A stretch of DNA of 64,000 nt, taken from contig JABACO010000001.1 in the NCBI GenBank assembly GCA_013339895.1, positions 14,048,332 through 14,112,331 of the forward strand, in the 5' to 3' direction. Each line of letters begins with the position of its first letter. Position 1 is the stretch's first letter. Below are positions 11,901 through 23,900 of this stretch, piece by piece. The stretch comes from Ephydatia muelleri (Eukaryota; Porifera; Demospongiae; Spongillida; Spongillidae). The notes below the pieces were generated by a model. That model saw only the letters and a program-made list of their open reading frames with translations. It was not told the DNA's origin and did no database searches. A program made the translations under genes and the position numbers.

Positions 11901-14900
11901 ATTTGCCAGATGTTTTCAGTGCACTCCGCTGCAGCTGCCCTAAAATAAAACAAGCTCTTCAGGCAGGCTGCAGCCAGAAAAAAGCAGCACACCCTCCACT
12001 GGGACACACTAAAGGAGGATTTGCTGGTCTGGTGTGTCACCAACTGGCCATTTTGGCCCAGGCTGCAATCCCACACCAACCCACGGATCGGGACATCTAC
12101 TGGAGCATAGATACACCTGGGAGCCACATCTGGCAGCTCCCACCACAGTGAGCACGCCACCCACACACCATCAGGCGAGGAGATCTGTTGAAGGTTCAAC
12201 TTCGGAAAAAAAAAAGAAAGAGGTGAACATGGGACACATCCTCGGCCCCTTTTTCCAACGCCCCCTCAAGCACCTCCACACATCCGGGCTCGGAGCTCCC
12301 AAAAAAAAAAGGCAAGTGGCGAGTGATCCTTCACTTGTCAGCACAGAGGGTCTTAACATCAACAACTTCATCTCGAAGGAAGATTCCGCCATCCATTACT
12401 CCACTATTGATGATGCAGTGGCTCTGCATAGCAGATTTGGCAAAGGAGCCATGATAGCCAGGGTGGGCCTGAAATCTGCATTCAAGATGGTCCCAATTCA
12501 GGCCTCAGAATGGGAACTCCTTGGTATGTACTGGCAAGGGCAGAACTACGCCTTCCCTTTGGTCTTCGCTCGGCTCCTAGCATCTTCAACAACTTTGCCA
12601 GCGCGCTTCACTGGATCCTGGAGAAAAACTATGGAGCAACCTTACTCCATTACCTGGATGACTTCCTCCTGGTTGGCCCTCCAGAACAGCACATCTGCCA
12701 GGAGGCTATGTCAACCATGTTCAGGGTCTGCGAAAGAATGGGAGTTCCAATCACCACAGAGAAGTGTGAGGTCCATCAACCTACATCACTTTCCTGGGCA
12801 TTGTTCTAGACTTCTCACTGCAGCAGCTCAGATTGCAACCAGAGAAGCTGCAGGACATTTCATCCCTGACCAGGTCATGGCTTGGCGTATGCAAAGTCAC
12901 CAAGAGGGAGCTCTCATCTCTGATCAGGAAGCTTCCATTTGCAGCCGAGATGGTTCCAGCAGGACGCCTGTTCTTAAAATGCCTCATTCAACTCTCAACC
13001 ATGCACCGTGAGATAGCTCCATCACCACATCTATCTTAACTCCGAAGCCAGGGAAGACATACGATGTTGGAACAGCTTCCTACCATCCTGGAATGGCATT
13101 TCGCCAGAGTGGAACAACGCAGAATCCATCCAGTTGTTCACTGATACCTCTGGCTCCTTTGGATTTGGTACATATTTCTATGGGGCCTGGTTCAGAGGTG
13201 ACTGGCAACAACACCAACAACTACCAAAGCGTTCCATACAGTGGCAGGAGCTCTTTGCCATAATGCCAGAAGCTCTCACTTGGGGACACCTCCTGGAAGA
13301 GCAACGCATCAGATTTCACTGTGATAATCTGACCATAGTCCAGGCATGGACCAACTAGTCCTCCAAGCACCCTGGAGTAATGGAGCTGAGGACTTTGTTC
13401 TTTACTGGGGCACAGCACAGCTTCACTCTCCCTGGTACACATTCCAGGCAGACTGAATTGTATTGCGGATGCCCTATCACGCAACCAGATCTCGCATTTC
13501 TTTACCCTTGCTCCCCCAGGGCAAACAGCTGCCAACAACAGTGTCTCTCAGTCAGGCTCAGTGGTGGGGGGTCAGCACCCCTATGGCACACCCGACTGGC
13601 TGGCTGCTGCCTGCCCCCTTATGGGCTAACTATCGATCATAGTCAAACTCACGACTGGGGGTCAATAGCCCATTAACAGCCAGCATGCGAGAGCATTTAG
13701 ACAGCATTAATGTGTATTTTAAATGACATTATGCTCATTAAAAATAATTATTGATATGCATTACTTTGAACTGTGACATATAGGAAATAGTTTCTTTATT
13801 GTGTTACTAAAATGTCAAATACTATATTTTGTGAATGCACATTATTGTAAATTATCTATTCATTGTTAAATACCTATGAATTTTTAAATATTCACACTAA
13901 ATATGTATACTGTAATGTGTCTAATGCTAGCACTTTATATGATCATAAATTGCTCAGCACCCCTTCCTCCTCCCCCTACACATACACACAGCATATCATT
14001 ACTAATATGCTATGTGGACGTAAGATTATTAAATAGAATTCATAACCTGATCCTAGCATGTTACAGAGTTGATGAGTGTGCTTACCAATCCTCGCACATT
14101 GACTTTCTCCTCTCAGCCTGCATTCCACTTCATTTTTGTGAACTTACTAAATCCAGCCATTTGTTTCACTTGCACTATGCCTATGTTCACTTCACTCCTG
14201 AACAGAAAACTGGAGCACTGATATAAAATTCCTCCTGACCACGTTTTTATTACAGTACCCATAGCTTTATTACACACAAGGATGGCTCGACCTGGCACCT
14301 TACCATGAGCATCCTCTTCATGCCTTTTGCTTCTATTTGGTACTCTGGCATTCTATTGCATGTCTCGCACTCCCAGTCCTCATGTCTCTTTCCATCTGTT
14401 CCTTGCCCTCTAGATCAATACCAGCTTAGCTATAGCCTCTATTTCCCTTGCAGTGTTCTCCCATGCTGCTCTTGCTTTGCAATTCTACTATTATTCAACC
14501 TTTGCTCATGTACATGTACTTTAGCTCTCTTGCTGTCCCTAATTTGTAATCTCACGTGTTGATTTTCAGCTTCATGCTGATTCCTACCTTGAGTTTTCTC
14601 TGCATGCATGCATGCTTGCAGGATACCTATTTATATGGCACAATGCCTCCCAGATATTTGCCTTTTTGATTTTTTGGTTTCAGATTAACAGTGAGGTCTC
14701 TTTGCACCCATCTCACTTCCCCCACACACTTAGATTTAGAAGTTACTTTCCCAATGCATGTCAATATTAAATTATCAGTCATTCTACACACCCCAACTCA
14801 GACAGTAATAGAACAGCCACTTGTATGTCATATAAGATAAAGAGACGTAGAATATGTGTGTACTGAATATTCCATCATAATAATGCACCTGGTAGAGCAT

Positions 14901-17900
14901 TGGGAAAGATTGAATCTACATTACTAACAACTCAGCCTTATAGAATGAATTCTTTTCTGCATGCATTGTTGGTATTGTATTGTCTATAATCAAAACATCT
15001 TACTGTAGTCTACACCAGGAATATGTTACTACACAATAATTGCTAAGGCGAAGGATGGGATTCCTGAAACAGCAATTGACAAACCCTATTCTGAAAGTGA
15101 AGGCATGATCAACATCAGCCTCTCCTTGCGACCATTGAAACACTTTAATGTCTTCTTCACTGCAAATAATGCGCAAGAATTAACAAATGCAACAATCAGT
15201 AAGCCTTGGTTCCAATATTGACATTAATCCCTTGTCATAGATCAGTCCATGTCACTGTACATGTAATTATCAATGAAATTACTTTACTTTAGGTACCTTC
15301 AGTGTTATCAATGTCACTGCAAACACTTCGGGACCACAATGTGTCTACTACAACGATCACTCACCAGCAATAGGATGTGTGATGTATCTAAAAAACACAA
15401 CTTCTGACGTTACATATTGCAGAGTGCTTTGGAAGTCAAACAATACATCAGCCAACACATCCTTGTGCAACTCCTCCTATTTCAATGGTCCACTGAATGC
15501 AGGGATGTACATAGTAGAGGCCTACGACATTGGGAGCGATGGGAATGTCTCAGAGTTACCAGCAATCTGTGGAGTGACATTACATTGGTCAACTGCACTA
15601 CAAGGTTATTCCTGTTAAATGCTTCTATACACTGTACACTGAAATTTTTTTTTTGTCACTATAGCCAATCCCACAACTTCAGAGTCGTCATCTTCATCGG
15701 GTGCGTAATGTTGTGTGCTGTACGTGAATTATGATAATTATGATCAGTAGGGGATACCGTGGAAGGAGGGTACAGTATGGGGATACAGTGGAGAAGGGTA
15801 CAGTATGGGGATACAGTGGAGAAGGGTACAGTATGGGGATACAGTGGAGAAGGGTACAGTATGGGGATACAGTGGAGAAGGGTACAGTATGGGGATACAG
15901 TGGAGAAGGGTACAGTATGGGGATACAGTGAAGAAGGGTACAGTATGGGGATACAGTGAAGAAAGGTACAGTATGGGGACACAGTGGAGAAAGGTACAGT
16001 ATGGAGATACAGTGAAGAAGGATACTGTATGATGATACAGTTGCAAATGGGTAAAGTATGCCACTATACTTGTATGTGCCTCTGCTCTCCATACCCATTA
16101 TCCATGTACTACAACAATTCAAAGAGTCACAACTACATGTATAGCATAAATAAAAAGGCAAGTCTCCAGTATAATACAGGATAACACCTTACGACAGATT
16201 AGCTAAGTGTAGCAAAGGTAATCCCAATGCACATAGCTGTATTAATCCTAGGCATGCATTGCTTATGTGTTACACTTGTGGGTGTAGTCATGTACATGTA
16301 ATCTTTTAAGTACAGTATGTTAAAATACTTATGTATTCCTTCCCTTACAGGCGCCATTGTTGGTGGAGTGGCTGGTGCTATTATTCTACTTGCAGTTCCG
16401 GCAGTAATTGTAATTATCATCTGGAAAAGTTAGTTTTTTTTTTAAATATAGTAGAACTGTTGGCTTCTGTTTCAAAGTGAGTGCAACACATTTGAGCAAA
16501 TAGTTCAGTATTTTATTTAGTTAGAAGGCTGATTTCTTATTTACGAAATGTACTGATTAGTTAAATAATTGCAGTGCGAACTAATGATAAATGGTTAAAT
16601 AACAATGTCAGGACCTGTAATTGTGGCTCAATATTCGAGACGAACGAATAGTTATAGCAAACATTAATTGACAAGTTAAGCTCAAATTAGTTTTTTGTTT
16701 TCACTAAATGTGTAAGTCATCTTGGAAGTGCTCGAGGCCTGTAGTGATTTAAAAGAGGTCCAGAATCCTGAAAGCAATGTTCCAGTGACATTCAATGAGT
16801 TGGTTTGGATTGACCATGAAACGGCATAATATATTTATCGTGGGTGTTGTTTAATTTGATTAATAGAAACAAATTATAATCAATATCACTAATTCATGTT
16901 TAGTAACTTAATATAATAAAATTTTATGCTAGAATACAATAAATACACAAATGAACTAACTTCAATTTTATTATATGTGTTCCATGTATATATGTTTGTT
17001 CATATTCGGTATGTATTTCTCTTTTGTGTTTTATGGAACATTCTGGGAGATTTTGTTCATTGTGAATTTCAGTTTATAACACAACACTCAAATTTATATC
17101 ATCTGAACGGTTAATACTATTAACTTTCTATTTTCACCACTTTGTCCTACATCACTTCTTTATGTGACAATGTATTTTGGTGTCTTGCACAAGCACAGTG
17201 CCGATGTGATGAGGTTCGATACCCCACGGGGTTCAAAACTGCCACATCTTGAGGTAGCAGCGTCCATATCACTTCAAATTCAGCATGCATTTAGAGAGGT
17301 CCTGTTGCAATTGATTTTTCTGTTTGTTAATTTTTACTCTATTCATTATGGAGATACAACTGTGCAAAGCTAATGCACATATCCCGCTTATATTGCTTGC
17401 AATCCACAATAAATTAACTTCTTTGTTCCACCCATTTCTCCAACCATTCTCCACCGCGCACGCACGCAGTTACTTGATGTGGGAAAATAGAAGACTTCTC
17501 ACACTAACGTCTGTTGTACAATACGCTTGCCACGCCAGTTATGCATGTGGCGAACAATAAACTTAAACATTATCACATACAAATATGCATTGTATTCAAT
17601 TTAAATGTACTTGTGCATTTTTGTACAGGCCACTGATTCTATTTAAATTTATGTACCAAACTTTCTGTACTCAGTGTTTTTCCTCTGTATTGTTGCATAC
17701 ATACATTTTTTTTTTACAACTACTCTCTGAGCATGTGTGCATGTTGAGTCCTTTATAGCTGGCTTTTCGTACAATGACATACAGCCCGATTACTTGTGAT
17801 ACTGTACATACACATAGGTATGTGTAGCTACATGCACTGTCCCACAGGATTGGTTCTCTGTACATTGTGTTCCCATACATTGATCTTTTGTACCAACATT

Positions 17901-20900
17901 GTGACCCCATAGGATTCATCCTTTGTGCGTGCATTGCATCCCCATAGGATTGGACCATTGTATGTACAGTGTGTCCCCATATGGTCCTCTACATGTACAC
18001 ATACATTGTACACTTGCATAACACACATCGTTGTATGCATGTGCACACACACTCACAAACACAGGCACACACTCGACATACACACATAGACACGCACGCA
18101 CGCAGACACACACACGACATGCACACACAGATATACACAGACACACACACACAGACACATGATTCACACACACACATACACAGCACAACACACACAGACA
18201 CACATACTTGTATGTCATATGTGTCTGTGTGCATCTGTGTGTGTCGTGTGTGTGCATCGTGTGTGTACTTCGTGTGTGTGTGTGTTTGTGTCTATGTGCA
18301 TTTCATGTGTGCCTGTGTGTGTGTCGTGTGTGTCTGTATGGACATCTATGTTAGTCGGTGCGTCTGTGTATGCATCTGCGTGTGTCATGTGTGTGTCTGT
18401 GTCTATGTGCATTTCGTGTGTGCCTGTGTGTGTCCTGTTTGTGTGTGTGTCGTGCGTGTCTGTGTGTGCATCTGTGTTAGTCATGTTTGTCTTTGTGTGC
18501 ATCTGTGTGTGTTTGTCGGTGTGTCTCTGTGCATGTGTGTTTGTGTGTGTTTTTATGTCTGTGTCCGTGTGTCTGTGTGTGTTTAGGTGTGTCTGTGTAT
18601 GTCCTGTGTGTGTCTATGCGTGTGTCTGTGTGTGTCCATGTTGAGGTATGTGGTGTCATGTATGTATTTGTGTGTTTGTGTGTTGTGTTGTGTATGTGTT
18701 TGTTTATGTGCATCATGTGTGTCTGTGTGTGTCTGCCCATCAAACACGAAGCACACACAAAATGCACATAGACACAGACACAAATACACACACAACGTAC
18801 ACACAGACACATGCACACACACACACACACACGACACAAACATAAACACACACAGGCACACACGAAATGCACATAGACACACACACACATGGCACACACA
18901 CAAATACAGACACACACAGGCATACACGAAATGCACCACACAGACACACCCACGATGTACACACACGCACGCACATGACACACACAGACACACATGCACA
19001 CAAACACACAGACATGCACACAAACACTGTTGTACATGTGGAAAAAAACAATTGTGCTCTCTAATAATGATGTACACACATTTTCTCTCCCTGAATGCGT
19101 TTTCTGCACATGCATTTTTGATCTACATGTATCTGTTGAACAGCTCATGAGACCATGAGACATGAATATTCTGCAGATAGGTACATGTAGCAACGTGTAC
19201 ACTGTACTGTGTCTGCATCGTGTCCCTATAGGACTGTCCTTAGACACAAATAGAGGACAAGTCATTTAGATTGCAAGCAAGCTCAATAGGCTTCTTTTTT
19301 CTCTTTAGAGGAATGATGAATATTGCTCTTTAACTAGCATCATTGTGTCTGTGTTAACTTACCACCTGCCCTGTATTACCACAATTAGCAATGATAGGGT
19401 AATTCATCACCAGGCAGAAACCTTGCCCTTCAAATTATCTGCTTGGTACAGTACATCCTTTTTCATCAAGAAGGTATCCTATACTTCATTTATATGCAGT
19501 TAATTTATTACATTAGTCCTAGAAGCTAAGTTATTTGCAAGGGATGCGAAGCATGGTACGTACTTTGTACTTATGACATGCATCTGAGAGGAAGACGTCC
19601 TCTGAACATGTTCTCTGCACATGCATCAAGATGTTCTATTCGATTGAACAGCTCAAGAGGCCACTGCAATTTCTGTACCACTCTCTGGGTTGTTCCTTTG
19701 TATTGTCCATACTCTTCCCTTCGTACACTCATCTAGCACTCTGTACAAGTGCTCATCTGACATATAAAAGCATATGCCATGGTCATAGCATTTTCTTTTT
19801 TTGGGTGTCTACAGTATAATGAATATCGTTACTAGCTTGCAATCGGTATGTCTGTAAACTTACCGCGGGCCCTGACCTTCATTTAATATACTATGCTGCC
19901 TCTTCTTGATGAAAAAAGATGACCATGCAGTTTTATTTTTTATTTTACTTATTTATTTTGAAGGGCGATGCTTCTGCCTGGTGATGAATTACCCTATTGC
20001 GGTGCATCAGGGCCAGTGGTAAGTATTTTACACAGACATAATGATGCTAGTTAAATAGCATTATTCATCATTCCTCTTAAAAATAATAATAATAATAACC
20101 TATATTGAGCTTACTTACATACATGTCTCCTTATGACTTGTCCTCTATTTGTGTCAGGGGACAGTCCTATAGCTAGGGACATGATGTAGGCACAATACAG
20201 ACAGTGTACATGTTGCTACATGTACACCTATGTGCAGAGTAGTCATGTCTCATGGTCTCATGAGCTTTTCAACGGATACATGTAGACCAAAATGCATGTG
20301 CAGAAAACGCATTCAGTGAGAGAAAATGTGTGTACCATCATCATTAGAAAAGAACAATTGTTTTTTCCACATATATAATAGTGTGTGTTGTTGTGTGTCA
20401 GTGTGCGTGCGTGTGTGCACTTGTGAGGGTCTGTGTGTGCATGTATGTATCTGTGTGTGTGTCTATGTATATGTCTGTATGTGTCTCTGTGTGTCTATGT
20501 GTATGCCATGTATTGTGTCTATGTGTATGTTGTGCATGCGTCTGTATGTGTCTATGTGTATGTCGTCTGTGTGTGTACGTCTGTATCTGTGTGTGTATCT
20601 CTGTGTACATTGGTGTCTGTCGTGTGTATGTAGTGTGGGTGTCTGTGTGTATGTAGTGTGTGTGTGCGTCTGTATCTGTGTGTGTATCTCTGTGTACATT
20701 GGTGTCTGTCATGTGTATGTAGTGTGGGTGTCTGTGTGTATGTAGTGTGTGTGTGTGCGTATCTGTGTGTGCGTCTGTATCTGTGTGTGTGTCTGTATAT
20801 TGGTGTCTGTTGTGCATGTATGTAGTGTGGGTGTCTGTGTGTTGTGTGTCCATGTGTGTGTGTTTGTGTACACGTGTGTCTGTCGTGTGGTGCGTGTGTC

Positions 20901-23900
20901 TTTGTGTCACGTGTGTGTCTGTGTACTTCGTGTGTGTCTTTGTGTGTCTTGTGCATTTCGTGTGTGCCTGAGTGTCTGTATTTGTGTGTGTGTCATGTGT
21001 CTATGTGTCTGTGTGCATTTCATGTGTGCCTGTGTGTGTCTGTGTTTGTGTGTGTATCATGTGTGTGTTTGTGTGTGCGTGTGTGTGCGTCCATGTGTCT
21101 CTGTGTGTGTTTATGTGTACGTTGTGTGTGTGTCTATGTGTATTTCATGTGTGTGCATCTGTGTGTTTCGTGTGTGCTTGTGTTTGTGTTCTGTGTATTT
21201 CGTCTGTGTGTACGTTGTGTGTGTGTCTATGTGTATTTCGTGTGTGTCTGTATTTCGTGCGTGCTTGTGTGTGTGTCTGTATTTCGTGTGTGCTTGTGTT
21301 TGTGTGTGTGTATTTCGTGTGTGCTTGTGTGTGTGTGTATTTTGTGTGTGCTTGTGTTTATGTCACAACACAAATATTTGCATGACACAACGCACATACG
21401 AACATGGACAAACACAGACACACACATAGACACACACATGACATACACACAGACTCACAGACACAGACACGCAACACACGACATACACACAAACGCACAT
21501 GCACAAAAGACATACCGACACGCACATGACACATACACAAACAACACATGACACACACAGATACACACAGACATAAACAAAATGCACGTAGACAGACGCA
21601 CACGTAGACACGCATGACACACACGTATGTGTGTCTGTGTGTGTTGTGTATGTGTGCATTGTGTGCCTGTGTGTGTTTGTCATGTGTGTGTGCCTGTGCA
21701 TGTGCATTTGTGTGTCTGTGTATGTCGTGTGTGTGTGTCTGTGTGTGTTTGTGTGTGTATGTGCATTTTGCCACATCTCTAATGGAGATATGGTATGTTA
21801 TGCAAGTGTGCAATGTATATATACATTTAGAGGACCAGATGGGGACACAAAGTATGTATAAAGGATCAAGCTATGGGAACACAATGAACCAAACTTATGT
21901 GGCACGATGTTCACATGTACAAAGGACCAATCCTATGGGACAGTGCATGTAGCTACACATACCTAAGTGTATGTACAGTATCACAAGTGACGGCTCTATG
22001 TCATGTACTTAAAACCAGTTATAAGGGAACCTAACATGCAAACATGCTCAGCGAGTTCTCAAATTAGGATGCATGCAACAATACACAGGAAAAACACAGA
22101 GTACAGAAAGCTTGGTACATAAATTGAAATCGAATCAGTGGCGTGTACAAACATGCACAAGTACATTTAATTTGAAAAGAATGCATTTGTATGTGATAAT
22201 GTTTGTGAGTGTCACTGTGAGTGTTTGTACATCACTCTGACACATTCATTGTTTGCCACATGCATAACTGGTGGGGCAAGTGTCCTGTACATGATGTGTT
22301 TGTTGTGCATAAGAATGTACAAAAAACGATAGTGTACAGGTCCATGTACATAACAATGCTAGTGTGCGCACAAGTGTGAGCCAGCATGAGTTCATGTACT
22401 ATGTGTAAGCTGAAAGTATTGTGAGAAATAACAGACCAGCAATCAACGTGGCAGAAATAAGATGACTTTAGCAAGGATTATGGCAATTAGGAAAGCTTCA
22501 CTACTAGAGGATGATGCCAGTGCGTAGCAAATAGCCTTACACACGCCGTTTGAATACTGCCCGCAAAGCAAGATTACTGCAATCATTACTCGGATCCATT
22601 AATTTGTCACGATCTATAGACGAAGTTAGAAGTCTTCTTCTTCGTTTAATTTTCCCCCATAAACACACTGCCTGGGTGCAACTAAAACAGTTGCGAACGG
22701 CTAGCTTCGTTTAAGGAGGAGAATGGGTGGAGAAATGGCCAGAACAAAGAAGTTATCAAAGTTTATTGTGCGGGAATAACTTTGCACAGCTGTATCTCCG
22801 TAACAAATAGAATAAAAAACAGCAATAGCAACAGGACCCCTCTACCGATAAACCAAATTTGATGCGATTTGAATTAACGCTCCTACCTGAAGTTGTGGAC
22901 GTTTTGAACCCCATGGGGTATTCATCAACACTGTGCATGTGCAAGACATCAAAATACTTTTACACATATGGAAGTGATGTACGATGAAGTAGTGAAAATA
23001 GGAAGTTGATAGCTTTAATGGTTCAGAAGATATAGCAATTTGTGTTTTATGTTATGAACTGAAAACCACAATGATCAAAATCTCATAGAAATATTATTTT
23101 ATATATGTGATTGTTTCCACGAAAAGGGACCTAACGCATGCATTATAAGATTTCCGGTACGTGCAATAGAAATGTTACGCTGCGTTGAAATGTGTGGCTA
23201 ATACAAAAAAACTCAGAGCCTTACAACTTCATGACAGATACTCCGATTCTCAGTGCTTAAGAAGTAATGTGTAGAGGACATTTCAGACTTCTAGAATATC
23301 AAAAAAATCAAATCTTGTAAAATCTAGTATTAGGTCCCTTTTCACGGAAACGATCCATATATGTTGCTATTATGAAATGAATACAATTATACTGTTGAAA
23401 TAATAAATTGATTTTAGGGACTTGTAAATGGTTGAAGTGCTTAGGCAATGTTATATAGTAGGAGTGTATATGTTTGCAAATTGCATCTGTTCTGATTCAT
23501 GAACTAAGAATTTTTATTGATTGATGGCTGTTGTCATGTATTATATCAGGATGCAATTTTTCATATTGCACTTCATTCATTAATGATTGATTTGATCTTC
23601 AGTGTAATATCTGTCTTCATACATGCAGTTTGGTTTATTTCAATTGCAATATGTAGAGAAACAAAATATGGCACAAGCAGTCTTGGAGCACGAATTGAGT
23701 GAACATTCAGAATGCTCACACGGCAGGTCACAAGTTCAGTCAGATGGTCCATCAACAGTGACACCTGAATCCTCACAAATGAGCAAGGTAAAAGATTTGG
23801 AGAGGTTTTTTTTAAAATGAACACAATTATATTTGCAGTATTATTATTTAAAAGGTTTTGAGTTTTTGAAATGTGTCAGAATGCTTTTTGGCAGAGAACA

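Larger units (their letters stand above)
10732..13748 (+). mobile_element. DIRS-like retrotransposon, truncated
   Basis: About 3.0 kb is present here but absent from the matching intron of duplicate B (59,150-59,190), which gives an empty-site comparison. The two junctions share only TT, with no longer target duplication, as expected for DIRS-type elements. Inside lie a gag-like region (11,020-12,060) and a reverse transcriptase plus RNase H region (12,226-13,520), all with frameshifts. The tyrosine recombinase that defines complete DIRS elements is not visible, so the element is truncated or internally deleted. Its GC content is higher than that of the host intron. Confidence 0.75.

Noticed and set aside
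15659-16161. Open frames of 66-155 codons with repeated [16 protein letters not shown]- or SPYCTLLHC-like units
   Set aside because: They arise from the 28-bp minisatellite, whose unit lacks stops; it is intronic in both receptor copies.
17210-17222. GGTTCGATACCCC resembling a tRNA B box
   Set aside because: No A box or cloverleaf upstream, and the related copies at 22,900 and 55,620 do not keep it.
17969-21952. Many long open frames (up to 262 codons) rich in Cys/Val or His/Thr
   Set aside because: They are translations of CA/TG repeats, lie in all frames on both strands, and have no domain content.
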